64,000 nucleotides of DNA from Marinobacter confluentis. Its GTDB lineage: Bacteria; Pseudomonadota; Gammaproteobacteria; Pseudomonadales; Oleiphilaceae. The stretch spans positions 744,001-808,000 of the forward strand of contig NZ_SRPF01000002.1 of NCBI RefSeq assembly GCF_004785685.1. The letters are read 5' to 3'. Position numbers and translations under genes: made by a program. Below, one piece after another: positions 50,793-59,680 of the stretch. Numbering within the stretch: the stretch's first letter is position 1; the number at the start of each line of letters is the position of its first letter. Under the pieces are notes generated by a model. The model was not told the DNA's origin, searched no databases, and was given only the letters and a program-made list of their open reading frames with translations.

Positions 50793-52051
50793 TTTGCAAT
50801 TCCTACGTCGAATTTTTGGGCCGGATGCGCCAACAGCGCTTTGACGGAAAACATGCTGATAACCGAGGTAAACGCAATGTAAAGCGCTGGGGCATAGTTG
50901 ATGCTGTAACTCAGGGCGGCCGTCGAGACAATCGGCGCAAAAGCCCCGAACACCGCCACTCCGAGGTTGTAACCCAGGCCCATACCCAGTGCACGACCCG
51001 AGGTCAGAAACAGTAGGCTGATGGTGCTCAGACTACCGCCAACAAAAAAGCCCAGCCCGATGCCATTCACCAGCTGAAAAAGCAGAATGCTCAGGAACAT
51101 CGGCTCGGAGAGCACATAGAGATAAGCGCTCAGCCCTCCAAGGGTTATCACCAGCAGGCCACCACAGGTTGGAACGACTGGCCCGGCGCGATCACTCATC
51201 CACCCACCCAGGTAGGCGCAGACCGCCACAACGGCGCAGGACAGGCTGGTGGTTATGGACGTGTACATCACCGGTATATCGAAGGCTGCTTTGGCATAAC
51301 TGGGCATAAAAATCATCGACAGGTACAGGGACGAGGTCCCCAGGGAAGTAAACCCGATGACAATCATGATGGCACGCCAGTCGATTTTCCCCGGTTTTTC
51401 AGGGGCGACGGCCCTGGCTTTTTTGAACTCCTCAGAATCCGACATATGAACCCGGACCCACATGCCCAATGGAATAATGAACAGCCCGATAATGAAGGCG
51501 TATCGCCAGCCGTACGCTTCGGCAGCCTCGGTACCGAAGAACTGGTAGACACCCACTGCAAGTAGGGCGCCGGCGGCAAGTGCCAGATAGGTAGATACCG
51601 CCAGCAGGCTTACATAGCGTCCTTTTTTACCGTCTGGAGCCACCTCAAGAAACTGGGCTGCGGCAGCACCATATTCCCCGGATGCGGCGAACCCCTGAAG
51701 TAAGCGCCCAAGCAGAACACAGACAGCACCGACAGCCCCGGCGGCCTGATAGCTGGGCGCCGCCACGATAAACACGGTGCCCAGCCCCATCATCGCAAAG
51801 GTAATGACCAGCGCGTTGGTTCTGCCAATCGTGTCGGCATACCGCCCCATGACATAGGCCCCCAGTGGCCGTGTAAGAAAGCCAATTGCGAATGCACCAA
51901 TGGTGGCCACCAGGGCCAGGACTTCATCCTCCCCAGGGAAAAAGGTCAGTGAAATAGCCGTTGAGAAAAAACCATAGATGGTGAAATCCAGCCACTCAAA
52001 AAAATTGCCTACGCCCGTGCCAACAAGCGTGCGAACTTTGTTGTTTTCCAT
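50789..52051 (-). CDS. MFS transporter, metabolite:H+ symporter (MHS) type
   Basis: A 420-residue protein with twelve predicted membrane helices. MHS features: VGNFFEWLDFTIYGFFSTAISLTFFP, FLTRPLGAYVMGRYADTIGR and LLQGFAASGEYGAAA. This subfamily includes proline/betaine, alpha-ketoglutarate and citrate symporters. Translation is coupled to the M24 gene, so the two likely import and cleave one compound. ATG 52051 follows GGAGGTTTTT; upstream in-frame starts run through a terminator and the previous gene. Confidence 0.88.
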   Translation of the reverse strand: MENNKVRTLVGTGVGNFFEWLDFTIYGFFSTAISLTFFPGEDEVLALVATIGAFAIGFLTRPLGAYVMGRYADTIGRTNALVITFAMMGLGTVFIVAAPSYQAAGAVGAVCVLLGRLLQGFAASGEYGAAAAQFLEVAPDGKKGRYVSLLAVSTYLALAAGALLAVGVYQFFGTEAAEAYGWRYAFIIGLFIIPLGMWVRVHMSDSEEFKKARAVAPEKPGKIDWRAIMIVIGFTSLGTSSLYLSMIFMPSYAKAAFDIPVMYTSITTSLSCAVVAVCAYLGGWMSDRAGPVVPTCGGLLVITLGGLSAYLYVLSEPMFLSILLFQLVNGIGLGFFVGGSLSTISLLFLTSGRALGMGLGYNLGVAVFGAFAPIVSTAALSYSINYAPALYIAFTSVISMFSVKALLAHPAQKFDVGIAK

Positions 52052-52065
52052 AAAAACCTCCGAGT

Positions 52066-52105
52066 AAAAAAAACCTGCCGGCCGGCCTTGCCATTCAGCC
52101 GGCAG
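52066..52105 (-). terminator. Intrinsic terminator between the DUF1329 and MHS genes
   Basis: On the minus strand CTGCCGGC (52105-52098) pairs with GCCGGCAG (52082-52075), then after GG comes a run of eight T (52073-52066). It ends only 14 bases before the transporter ATG, leaving no room for another promoter, so the downstream genes are read by readthrough of this terminator or from a promoter inside the DUF1329 gene. Confidence 0.8.
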
Positions 52106-52115
52106 TTGCAACCAG

Positions 52116-53480
52116 TTACCGGCCGCTAAACCGCCTGACGTGCGAGGGATTGAACATCCGGACCTCGGGCGGTGTACTGGAGAAATGAATGACTTCCCGC
52201 TCTTCGTTTGCCAATCCCTGGGCCTGGTAACGACGGGCATTGAGGTCATGAAAGACATCGACGCTGCTGAGAACGGCTGGCAGATCGTAGTAATTCACCA
52301 GATAGGCCATTGAGACTCGCCAGAGCTCGCCCTGCCCGTCATAGAGATCCACGGCGGCGGTGCTCCAGCTGTCCTCATCGATGTAAAAAGTGCGTCTGGA
52401 ATAGATATGGCGATTGCCCTCTTTCAGGGTCGCCTCAACTTCCCACACCCGATGCAGTTCATACCGGGTGTATTCCGGGTTCAGATGTCCCGGCTGAATG
52501 ATGTCGTCGTACTCCAGGGACTTGTCCAGAAGCTTGTAATTGTTGTAGGGGATGTAGATTTCCCGCTTTCCCACCAGCTTCCAGTTGTAGAGATCCGGGG
52601 CACCGTTGAACATATCCGTATCATCAATGGTGCGCAGGCCGTCTGAGCTGCCAACCGGCGTGTCATAAGAGACAACCGGGGCCCGACGGACCCGACGCTG
52701 ACCCGGGTTGTAGATCCAGGCCCGGCGTGGTTCAGACACCTGATTCAGCGGCTCGTGGATAATGAACACCTGGCCGGCGGTGCGGGGCGGCGACGTCGCA
52801 ACACCCAGGTAGTAATAAAGAATATTGTCATGGGAGCTGGCATCACCATCCTTTTGATAAAACGGTGAATAACGCTTGATATCGATAATGGACGTTGCGT
52901 AAGCCCCGTTTTCCTGGGTCGCAATATCGGCAGAAGTGCGCTCAAGATAGGTCCCGAAATAACGGGTCATGTGGTTCCAGATGGCTTCCAGGCCGGATTT
53001 CGGAATCGGGAATGGAACGCCGCCATAGGCCCCTTCGAAACCCGCACCACCTGCCACCAGCTCAGCGCTGACAGCATTCTGCAGAACATTGTCATAAACC
53101 CAGTCCGGCGCGGCCGCGGTTCGATGCGTCTGGTATACCGGAATTCTGAAGGTTTCCGGGTAGCGCTCGAGCATAGCTACCTGGCCGTCCGTAAGGTTTT
53201 CACGATATTCCTGCATATTCGTGGCATCGATCACGAATAAAGGTTTTTCAGTCCCGAAGGGGTTTAGGTATGGATCACCCGGGCGGTAACCCTCGGGCAT
53301 GCTGGTCATTCCGCCGGACCAGGCGGGAATGCTGCCGTCGTCATTACCGGCCTTTTCGGCACCCATTGGGGTCAGGGATTGCCCCAGTTGTGCCGCTTCA
53401 GATTCTGACACTGCGGCTGCGCCAAGCGTGGGAATGGCGGTCAAAGTCAACGCGAACAGAGTTTGTTTTAAAGACTTCAT
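52116..53480 (-). CDS. DUF1329 envelope protein
   Basis: A 454-residue exported protein. The signal peptide ends near LGAAA-VS. DUF1329 features are SLTPMGAEKAGNDDGSIPAWSGG, QRRVRRAPVVSYDTPVGSSDGL and LEYDDIIQPGHLNPEYTRYELHRVW, resembling LolA-like lipid-binding folds. Genes of this family regularly accompany DUF1302 genes, as here (nine bases upstream), in clusters for hydrophobic compounds. Start ATG 53480 has GAGAGG; a GTG two codons earlier is possible. No RND transporter gene, often the third partner, is in the window. Confidence 0.88.
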   Translation of the reverse strand: MKSLKQTLFALTLTAIPTLGAAAVSESEAAQLGQSLTPMGAEKAGNDDGSIPAWSGGMTSMPEGYRPGDPYLNPFGTEKPLFVIDATNMQEYRENLTDGQVAMLERYPETFRIPVYQTHRTAAAPDWVYDNVLQNAVSAELVAGGAGFEGAYGGVPFPIPKSGLEAIWNHMTRYFGTYLERTSADIATQENGAYATSIIDIKRYSPFYQKDGDASSHDNILYYYLGVATSPPRTAGQVFIIHEPLNQVSEPRRAWIYNPGQRRVRRAPVVSYDTPVGSSDGLRTIDDTDMFNGAPDLYNWKLVGKREIYIPYNNYKLLDKSLEYDDIIQPGHLNPEYTRYELHRVWEVEATLKEGNRHIYSRRTFYIDEDSWSTAAVDLYDGQGELWRVSMAYLVNYYDLPAVLSSVDVFHDLNARRYQAQGLANEEREVIHFSSTPPEVRMFNPSHVRRFSGR

Positions 53481-53489
53481 ACGCACCTC

Positions 53490-55442
53490 TCAGAAAGAAT
53501 ACTTGATGTTCAGGCCGATATTGTCGCGGTCGCGGGAGACGTTACTCTCGCCCGCGCCGGAGAAACCGGTGTACAGAACTTCCGCTTCCAATGAGGCCAG
53601 GTAACTGGCTTTCACACCCAGGGTGTAAGCGCTGCGCCCCTCAATGAAATTACCGTTGGAATGGGAGTTACCCTTGAAATCATCCTTGTAGACGGCGTAA
53701 GGCGACAGATTTACCCCCGCAAAGACATCGTTCCATTGGCCGGAAACAAAGACCGTAGCGCCAAACGCATTTCTGTCGATCTGCTCGTCCCTGCCAAAAC
53801 CTGCGGCGTATTCCTTGTTGGCGCGACCGGCGTAATAACGGGTGGAGCCATCGTAAGCGGTGTACTTGAGGGAGCTACCTCGAACCATTTCCGAGGCCAC
53901 CTCGGCAACGCCAACCATATTGTCGAAGGACAGCCCCGGCCCGAAGTTGTAAACCGTGCCCAGTGAAAGGTTATAAAGTTCAACCTCTTCATAGTTATTG
54001 AGGGTCGAATTCTTGTTGGTTTCGGTACCACCGACGTTCACATCCTGACCCGCGAAAAGCTGGGGCGTCTGTGCCAGCACATCTGCAACCAGGTCATTCA
54101 GGGCGGCTTTTCCAATGGGCATTTCCGGGCGGTAGGTCACCTCACCAAACACCGAGGCCTTTCCGACCGTGGTATTGAAACTGGCACCGTACACCTGGAT
54201 GTCCTCAAGGAATTCCCTGCGGGCGACGGACAGGTTGCCCGCCTCAAGGACCGATGAACCCTGAACCAGTCCGGCGGCTGCAGCTGCAGTCGGGTCACCG
54301 GTAGCGGCGGCTGCCAACAGATTCTGGTAGCTGTTGATGCTTCCGCCAGTCACGGCACTGGTGAGCGCATCCAGATCCAGCGAGGTCTCGTTAAAAGACG
54401 AGGAAATCACCGGCTCTTTATCGTGATAGTTCACGAAGTAAAATCCGAACTCGGTGTAATTCAGGTCCTCGGCCAGCAGCCGGAACGCCAGGCCAAACTG
54501 GCCATCATCGGGTGGTTCTATATCGTCGCCAACGCTGGACACCTTGAAATTGCCAACGCTGTCCAGATAGTCGGTACCCTGGAGCCCGGCCACACTCATG
54601 GCTGAAAGACCACTGTAGGTGGCCTGGAACGTCGGGTTGGCGAATGCCGGGCTGTTGGTATAAGCGGTATGGCTGCCCGGCACAAACAGGTCAGAGGTTG
54701 AGAAGAACGTACCCACCGGGTCAAACGACGAAGCCTCCCATTCCCACTGGTAAAAAGCTTCGGCGCTCAGGCTTTCCGTCACATCGATACTGGCCGAAAT
54801 GGCACCCAGCGGCACCAGAACTTCCTTTACTTCGGAACCTGGCAGCCTGAATTTGGCCACGTCCACCGGGTTGGTACTGTTAAGCCCGCTTCGGTAGAAC
54901 AGCCCTTCACCCCAGTTGAATACCTGACGCCCGAGGCGTGCCGACAAAAGCCGGTCACCCAGAAACCAGTTACCGTAAACATAGGCGTCCAGCAGTTCTG
55001 CATCACGCCCGGCCTCATCGCGTGTTTCCTCAGTGAACCGATCATTGTTCGGGTAATTGGCGCTGGGCTGGAAGGGGGTGTTGTTGTCCTCGTAGTCCGT
55101 CGACCGGTCCATTATCTGGGTGTCATAAAATGCAGTTCCCCGGATAAAGGCGCCATAATTTCGATAGCGGAGCGATGCCTCAGAGGTAATCTTGAACACT
55201 TCTGAAACCAGTCCGGTGTCGAAATTCCGGTTGCCGTCGTTCTGGTTCATCAGATCGTTGTTCGGGTCCTGTCCCTCAATTCTCCAGACCTGACCGTAAG
55301 AAGCGGTAGTATTGAGATTGATGGACAATGCGCTGTTTGCCGGCGACAGGTCCAGACCCATTGCGCTCTCGCAGAAAAGCATCGGTAATGTCGCTACTCC
55401 GGCGAGCCCGGGATAATTTTTCAAGATGCCAGGTATTTTCAT
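53490..55442 (-). CDS. DUF1302 outer-membrane protein
   Basis: A 650-residue predicted outer-membrane barrel. A signal peptide precedes LDLSPANSALSINLNTTASYGQVWR, and DUF1302 features include RYRNYGAFIRGTAFYDTQIMD, LGRQVFNWGEGLFYRSGLNSTNPVD and a Phe at the C-terminus (DNIGLNIKYSF). Such proteins may pass hydrophobic molecules through the outer membrane. ATG 55442 has AAGGG and gives the signal peptide; an upstream in-frame start would cover the operator. The promoter carries a palindrome likely bound by the divergent TetR protein. Confidence 0.88.
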   Translation of the reverse strand: MKIPGILKNYPGLAGVATLPMLFCESAMGLDLSPANSALSINLNTTASYGQVWRIEGQDPNNDLMNQNDGNRNFDTGLVSEVFKITSEASLRYRNYGAFIRGTAFYDTQIMDRSTDYEDNNTPFQPSANYPNNDRFTEETRDEAGRDAELLDAYVYGNWFLGDRLLSARLGRQVFNWGEGLFYRSGLNSTNPVDVAKFRLPGSEVKEVLVPLGAISASIDVTESLSAEAFYQWEWEASSFDPVGTFFSTSDLFVPGSHTAYTNSPAFANPTFQATYSGLSAMSVAGLQGTDYLDSVGNFKVSSVGDDIEPPDDGQFGLAFRLLAEDLNYTEFGFYFVNYHDKEPVISSSFNETSLDLDALTSAVTGGSINSYQNLLAAAATGDPTAAAAAGLVQGSSVLEAGNLSVARREFLEDIQVYGASFNTTVGKASVFGEVTYRPEMPIGKAALNDLVADVLAQTPQLFAGQDVNVGGTETNKNSTLNNYEEVELYNLSLGTVYNFGPGLSFDNMVGVAEVASEMVRGSSLKYTAYDGSTRYYAGRANKEYAAGFGRDEQIDRNAFGATVFVSGQWNDVFAGVNLSPYAVYKDDFKGNSHSNGNFIEGRSAYTLGVKASYLASLEAEVLYTGFSGAGESNVSRDRDNIGLNIKYSF

Positions 55443-55503
55443 GACATACCCTTCTTTGCCGTATTTGTTTTTGTAAGGCGCATCCGGCAAGATCATTACC
55501 GGT

Positions 55504-55521
55504 ATGTACCACTTGGTACAT
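55504..55521. promoter_or_regulatory. Palindromic TetR-type operator
   Basis: ATGTACC-ACTT-GGTACAT is a perfect seven-base inverted repeat between the DUF1302 and TetR genes, 61 bases before the DUF1302 ATG and 91 before the TetR GTG. Size and symmetry fit a TetR-family operator. Confidence 0.6.
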
Positions 55522-55612
55522 TTTTAGTGTAGTAATCATTTTTTGAAAATGTCAACCTTTGCGGCGTGATTTATTGATCGTCGAGACCAGAACTGACACA
55601 CAAAGGAATCCT

Positions 55613-56227
55613 GTGAGAAAGAAAACTGAAGGGGCGGAACAGCCGGTCAAAACGCCGCCGGCAAGCATTCTTAGAAAGGTTGTAAACGATGCGCTCGAAC
55701 ACGGGTATGTGTTTCGATCGATGCGTGCGATTGCAGAAACCTCAGGCATCAGTCACCGCATGCTGAACTACCATTTTGGCAGCCAGTACGGGCTATGGGC
55801 GGCCATCATCGGCGAGGTTCGCGGATCCGAAAGCGCCCTGTTCAAGGCCGAAACCGAGTTGGTTAATTCCGTGGATGATCTGAAAGCGTTCTTCCTGACC
55901 TTCTGGCGCCGGTATACAACGACAGAATTCCGTGCTTTTTACCAACTGCATTTCGAAACCTACAGCTATGCACTGCGTCACCGGGAAGAATGCGCAGATT
56001 TCTTGAGCGGTGTGGTTGAGCCCTGGGTTGGCGCAATTTCCGAGCTTTTCAGAAAGGTGGGATTTACGGAACAACAGGCTAACGAGAGAGCCCGAATCAT
56101 GCTGGCCGCCATGCGCGGTTTCACTCTGGACTTCCTGACTACTGGCGATGCAGGTCAGATCGAAAACGCAGGTCGGACGTTACTTGACCTGGTCTGCGCG
56201 CCGCCAAAAGACCGGGCCGATCAATAG
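55613..56227 (+). CDS. TetR-family transcriptional regulator
   Basis: A 204-residue repressor. The DNA-binding region is FRSMRAIAETSGISHRMLNYHFGSQYGLWAAIIGEVR, with the YHF recognition helix. The rest is the helical ligand-binding domain. GTG 55613 has an AAAGGAATC site and gives a basic N-terminus (VRKKTEG); in-frame TTG starts upstream lack one. It is divergent from the DUF1302/DUF1329 genes and probably represses them until a substrate is present. Confidence 0.88.
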   Translation: MRKKTEGAEQPVKTPPASILRKVVNDALEHGYVFRSMRAIAETSGISHRMLNYHFGSQYGLWAAIIGEVRGSESALFKAETELVNSVDDLKAFFLTFWRRYTTTEFRAFYQLHFETYSYALRHREECADFLSGVVEPWVGAISELFRKVGFTEQQANERARIMLAAMRGFTLDFLTTGDAGQIENAGRTLLDLVCAPPKDRADQ

Positions 56228-56238
56228 CCTCGATTGCC

Positions 56239-56880
56239 CTAGATCAGATGCTGATCGTAGGCATACTTGGTCAATTCTGCGGTCGTATTAAGAACAAGCT
56301 TTGCCTTGATGTTCTGCCGATGGGTCTCAACGGTTCTGACGCTGATATTCAGCTCATTGGATATGGCTTTGCTGCTGAGCCCTTTCGCCACCCTGATCAG
56401 GATAGCCTCTTCCCGACGGGTGAGTTTACTGGCTGCCGAGCCACTGCTCTGCTCGCTGTTGAAAAGTGTTTCGGTCGCCGCACGGCAGATATAAGTGGCG
56501 CCGTCAGCGACCGTGCGAATCGCCCGCACCATTTCTTCAACCGAAATGTCCTTAAGGATATAGCCTTTTGCGCCGTGGGACATGAGTTGCGAAATATATT
56601 CCCGGTTGTCATGCATGCTGAGAATCAGCACTTTCAGGTCCGGGTAACGTTCATGCAATATCTTTGTTGTTTCGATGCCGTTCATGTTTGGCATGCTAAC
56701 GTCCATCACCACAACATCCGGGCGCAAATCCTCCACTTGTGCCAGTGCATTCAGACCGTCGGCGGCTTGCCCGACGACGGCAATACCCTCCTCCTGATCG
56801 AGCCTGGCCTTTATGCCTTCCAGTATCAGGATGTGGTCGTCCACCAGTAAGACTTTCAATACCGATTCCGATGAGCTCAT
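56239..56880 (-). CDS. NarL/FixJ-family response regulator
   Basis: A 213-residue two-component regulator. The receiver has LLVDDH, phospho-acceptor Asp in VVVMDVSMPNMNG, and Lys in GYILKDISVEE. The C-terminal LuxR-type helix-turn-helix reads LTRREEAILIRVAKGLSSKAISNELNISVRTVETHRQNIKAKL. ATG 56880 starts just before the receiver; the ribosome site is weak and an upstream start inside the kinase end is possible. Partner of the histidine kinase encoded 43 bases upstream; target is probably the TRAP operon. Confidence 0.92.
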   Translation of the reverse strand: MSSSESVLKVLLVDDHILILEGIKARLDQEEGIAVVGQAADGLNALAQVEDLRPDVVVMDVSMPNMNGIETTKILHERYPDLKVLILSMHDNREYISQLMSHGAKGYILKDISVEEMVRAIRTVADGATYICRAATETLFNSEQSSGSAASKLTRREEAILIRVAKGLSSKAISNELNISVRTVETHRQNIKAKLVLNTTAELTKYAYDQHLI

Positions 56881-56923
56881 CGCATTATCACCGTTATGCC
56901 ACACAGGCTTTCGAATTATTGTT

Positions 56924-58282
56924 CTAGCCGGGCCTCGCCTGAAAATGCGCAAATGAGGCCATGATCCGGGTGCCGCTTATCTGCCCCGGCAACACTTCAA
57001 AACTTCCTCCCAGAAACTCCACGCGCTCGCGCATGTTCCGCAATCCTATTCCGACCTTGGCATAGGCATCCTTCTTGTCAATTCCCATGCCGTTGTCGGA
57101 GATACACAGGAAGAGCCCTTCGGCGTCCTCCTCCAGGCTCACCGCTACTCTCGACGCACGGGCGTGTTTTTCGATGTTCGAGAGTGCTTCCTGAACGATG
57201 CGGTAGAGGGTGGTTGCAACTTCCTCTGATATCTCGCTTTTGGGTGACTGGATATCAAGGTAGGTGGTGATGTCATTTCGTTCACGGAAATCCGCCAGCA
57301 AATGGTTCAGGGCCGCCAGCAAACCCAGATCATCCAGTACGCTGGGGCGCAGGTCGTGGGAAATACGCCTTACTTCGTGGATCGCGTGCTTCAGGCCTTC
57401 ATCTCCCTTGGCCAAGGATTCCTGAATCGCCGTGTTGGTTTGGGGAATCTGCTTCATCGCCGTTTCCAGGCGATATTTCACGGACACGAGCAGTTGATTA
57501 ATACCGTCGTGCAGCTCACGGGAGACTCGACGCCTCTCCTCTTCCTGGTGCTGAACGGTTCTATGGCTGAGTTCTTTGAGATTCTGGTCTGCCAGGCGGT
57601 GCTCGTGCACGTTGAAGAGAACCACGGCGATCAGAATGATGCAGATGGAAACAATCAGGGCAACCAGAATAGCCACCAGCGTCTGTCGCACGTTGGCATC
57701 CACGCCCGCCTCGATCAGGCGCATCTCCGAGGCAATGTCGTCAATATACAGCCCGGTGCCAAACATCCACTGCCAGTCTTCGATCTGTTCGACGTAGCCG
57801 ACCTTATCCACTTCCTTGCCAGTGGTTGGCTGATTCCAGAGGTACTGATAATAACCGCCACCGTTTTCTGCAATGCTGATCAGCTCGCGGATAAGGTAGT
57901 CGCCGCTTCTATCCTGGAAATCAAACATCTGCCTGCCCACCAGTTGCGGCTGTGCGGCGTGAACAACGTTGACCCCGTCTTTTGTGTAGGCGTAGAAATA
58001 GCCGTCGTCACTGAAAAACGCTTTCTGCATCAGGGCCCGCACCCTGTCCTGGGCTTCTTCCTCGGTGGTGGAATTCTGGCGAACGAACTCCACCGCGGTG
58101 CGCATGATCGACACATAGTCTTTCAACGCGGTTTCCTTGGAGCGCCGAAGGTTCTGTTCGAAGATCTGCAATTCCCGCTCCGTCAGCCTCTCCCCCTGAT
58201 GCAGTGTCACAATCGAGAAAATGCCGGTGACAATAAGCAGTGGCACCAGGGCAAGCAGTATAAGTTTTGTTCTTAATGACAT
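56924..58282 (-). CDS. Histidine kinase with periplasmic Cache domain
   Basis: A 452-residue membrane kinase. Helix 1 (7-27) and helix 2 (about 203-226) enclose a single Cache (sCache_2-like) sensor: FFSDDGYFYAYTKDGVNVVHAAQPQLVGRQMFDFQD and GGYYQYLWNQPTTGKEVDKVGYVEQIEDWQWMFGTGLYIDDI. The cytoplasmic part is a HisKA_3 domain with RRVSRELHDGINQLL (phospho-accepting His) and an ATPase domain with LYRIVQEALSNIEKHARA. Cache domains of this type often bind small organic acids, which fits a TRAP transporter upstream in the same direction. Confidence 0.92.
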   Translation of the reverse strand: MSLRTKLILLALVPLLIVTGIFSIVTLHQGERLTERELQIFEQNLRRSKETALKDYVSIMRTAVEFVRQNSTTEEEAQDRVRALMQKAFFSDDGYFYAYTKDGVNVVHAAQPQLVGRQMFDFQDRSGDYLIRELISIAENGGGYYQYLWNQPTTGKEVDKVGYVEQIEDWQWMFGTGLYIDDIASEMRLIEAGVDANVRQTLVAILVALIVSICIILIAVVLFNVHEHRLADQNLKELSHRTVQHQEEERRRVSRELHDGINQLLVSVKYRLETAMKQIPQTNTAIQESLAKGDEGLKHAIHEVRRISHDLRPSVLDDLGLLAALNHLLADFRERNDITTYLDIQSPKSEISEEVATTLYRIVQEALSNIEKHARASRVAVSLEEDAEGLFLCISDNGMGIDKKDAYAKVGIGLRNMRERVEFLGGSFEVLPGQISGTRIMASFAHFQARPG

Positions 58283-58311
58283 AGCTGCTGCTCTTTTTAT
58301 TGTTTTGGCGC

Positions 58312-58337
58312 ACCGGCGGAGCTATCCACCGGTGCTG
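58312..58337 (-). other. Hairpin between the dctM and kinase genes
   Basis: GCACCGG (58312-58318) and CCGGTGC (58331-58337) form a perfect seven-base stem around a 12-base loop on the transcript leading from dctM to the kinase. No T tract directly follows; partial termination or mRNA processing is possible. Confidence 0.45.
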
Positions 58338-58387
58338 TAGCCTCCAGATAAGACCAAAGTCTAGCCCAGACCGGCGCTTTTTGTACC

Positions 58388-59680
58388 TCAGGACGCCGAC
58401 ATTCCAAAAACCTCCGGGAGAACAATAATGGCGATCAACACTGCGATCTGTATCAGGATAAACGGCATAACACCTCTGTAGATGTCGGTAGTTTGAACTT
58501 CCGGGGGCGACACCCCCTTGAGGTAGAACAGACTGAACCCGAAGGGTGGCGTCAGGAAGCTGGTTTGCAGGTTCATGGCAATCAGGATGGCGAACCAAAG
58601 CATGTTGATGCCCATCAGTTCGGCAATGGGAGCCAGGATCGGCACAATGATGAACGAGATTTCGACAAAATCGATGAAGAAGCCCAGCACCAGAATGATG
58701 ATCATCGTCAGTATCAGGAAGCCCCATTTCTCGCCGGGAAGCTGTAACATCCATTCTTCCAGCAGGTAATCCCCTCCGGTGTAGCTGAATACCATCGAGA
58801 AAGCCGTTGCCCCGATCAGGATGGCAAACACCATAGCGGTCACCTTGACCGTGTCCTTGGAGGCGTCCCAGATCATCTTGAACGAGAACTGGCGATAGAT
58901 CAGGGCCAGAATCACTGCACCGACACCGCCGAGTGCAGATGATTCAGTGGGTGTGGCGATACCGGCAAAAATGGAGCCCAGGACTACAACCATCAGCGCC
59001 AGTGGCGGGATGATCGCCAATAGTGCGTCACGTATCTCTTTGCTCCTGGATTTGTTGTTGTCGTCTGGCATGGCTGGCGCCATTTCAGGCTTGAATCGGG
59101 TGAGAATGAGAATGTAGACGATGTAAAGACCGATCAGGACAACGCCAGGCAGAACAGCTGCCTTGAACAGATCTCCGACCGGAAGGCCTAGAACATCACC
59201 CAGAATAATCAAAATGATGGAAGGTGGAACAATCTGGCCCAGGGTGCCGGCGCCACAGATGGTGCCCGTGGCCAGCCGTTTGTCGTAACCGTGGGCGAGC
59301 ATGACTGGCAGGGAAATCAGGCCCATCGCCACCACACTGGCGCCTACCACACCGGTCGAGGCAGCAAGCAGCGCGCCAACAAGAATGGTGGAGATGGCCA
59401 GGCCACCGGGCAGTCCGCCGAACAGGCGGCCCATGGAGGTTAGCAGCTGGGCGGCCAGCTTGGTCCGCTGAAGAACCACACCCATGAAGATGAACAGGGG
59501 TACCGCCATCAGCGTGGTGTTTTGCATCACGCTCATAATGCGGAAGGGCATAAAGGCAAACAGGTCCATGCCTTCTGCGTAAATTCCGAAAAACAGTGCC
59601 ACGCCACCAAAAGTAAAGGCGACAGGGAAGCCGAACATCAGCATCAGCAGGGCGACCCCGAACATAATCATGCCAATCAT
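58388..59680 (-). CDS. dctM: TRAP transporter large permease DctM
   Basis: A 430-residue inner-membrane protein with about twelve helices of the DctM family: FPVAFTFGGVALFFG, VPLFIFMGVVLQRTKLA, CGAGTLGQIVPPSIILIILG and FLTPPFGFSLFYLKGV, all conserved parts of the sodium-coupled permease. It forms the transport channel with DctQ, whose gene overlaps its start by four bases. Substrate uptake is fed by the binding proteins encoded upstream. Confidence 0.95.
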   Translation of the reverse strand: MIGMIMFGVALLMLMFGFPVAFTFGGVALFFGIYAEGMDLFAFMPFRIMSVMQNTTLMAVPLFIFMGVVLQRTKLAAQLLTSMGRLFGGLPGGLAISTILVGALLAASTGVVGASVVAMGLISLPVMLAHGYDKRLATGTICGAGTLGQIVPPSIILIILGDVLGLPVGDLFKAAVLPGVVLIGLYIVYILILTRFKPEMAPAMPDDNNKSRSKEIRDALLAIIPPLALMVVVLGSIFAGIATPTESSALGGVGAVILALIYRQFSFKMIWDASKDTVKVTAMVFAILIGATAFSMVFSYTGGDYLLEEWMLQLPGEKWGFLILTMIIILVLGFFIDFVEISFIIVPILAPIAELMGINMLWFAILIAMNLQTSFLTPPFGFSLFYLKGVSPPEVQTTDIYRGVMPFILIQIAVLIAIIVLPEVFGMSAS

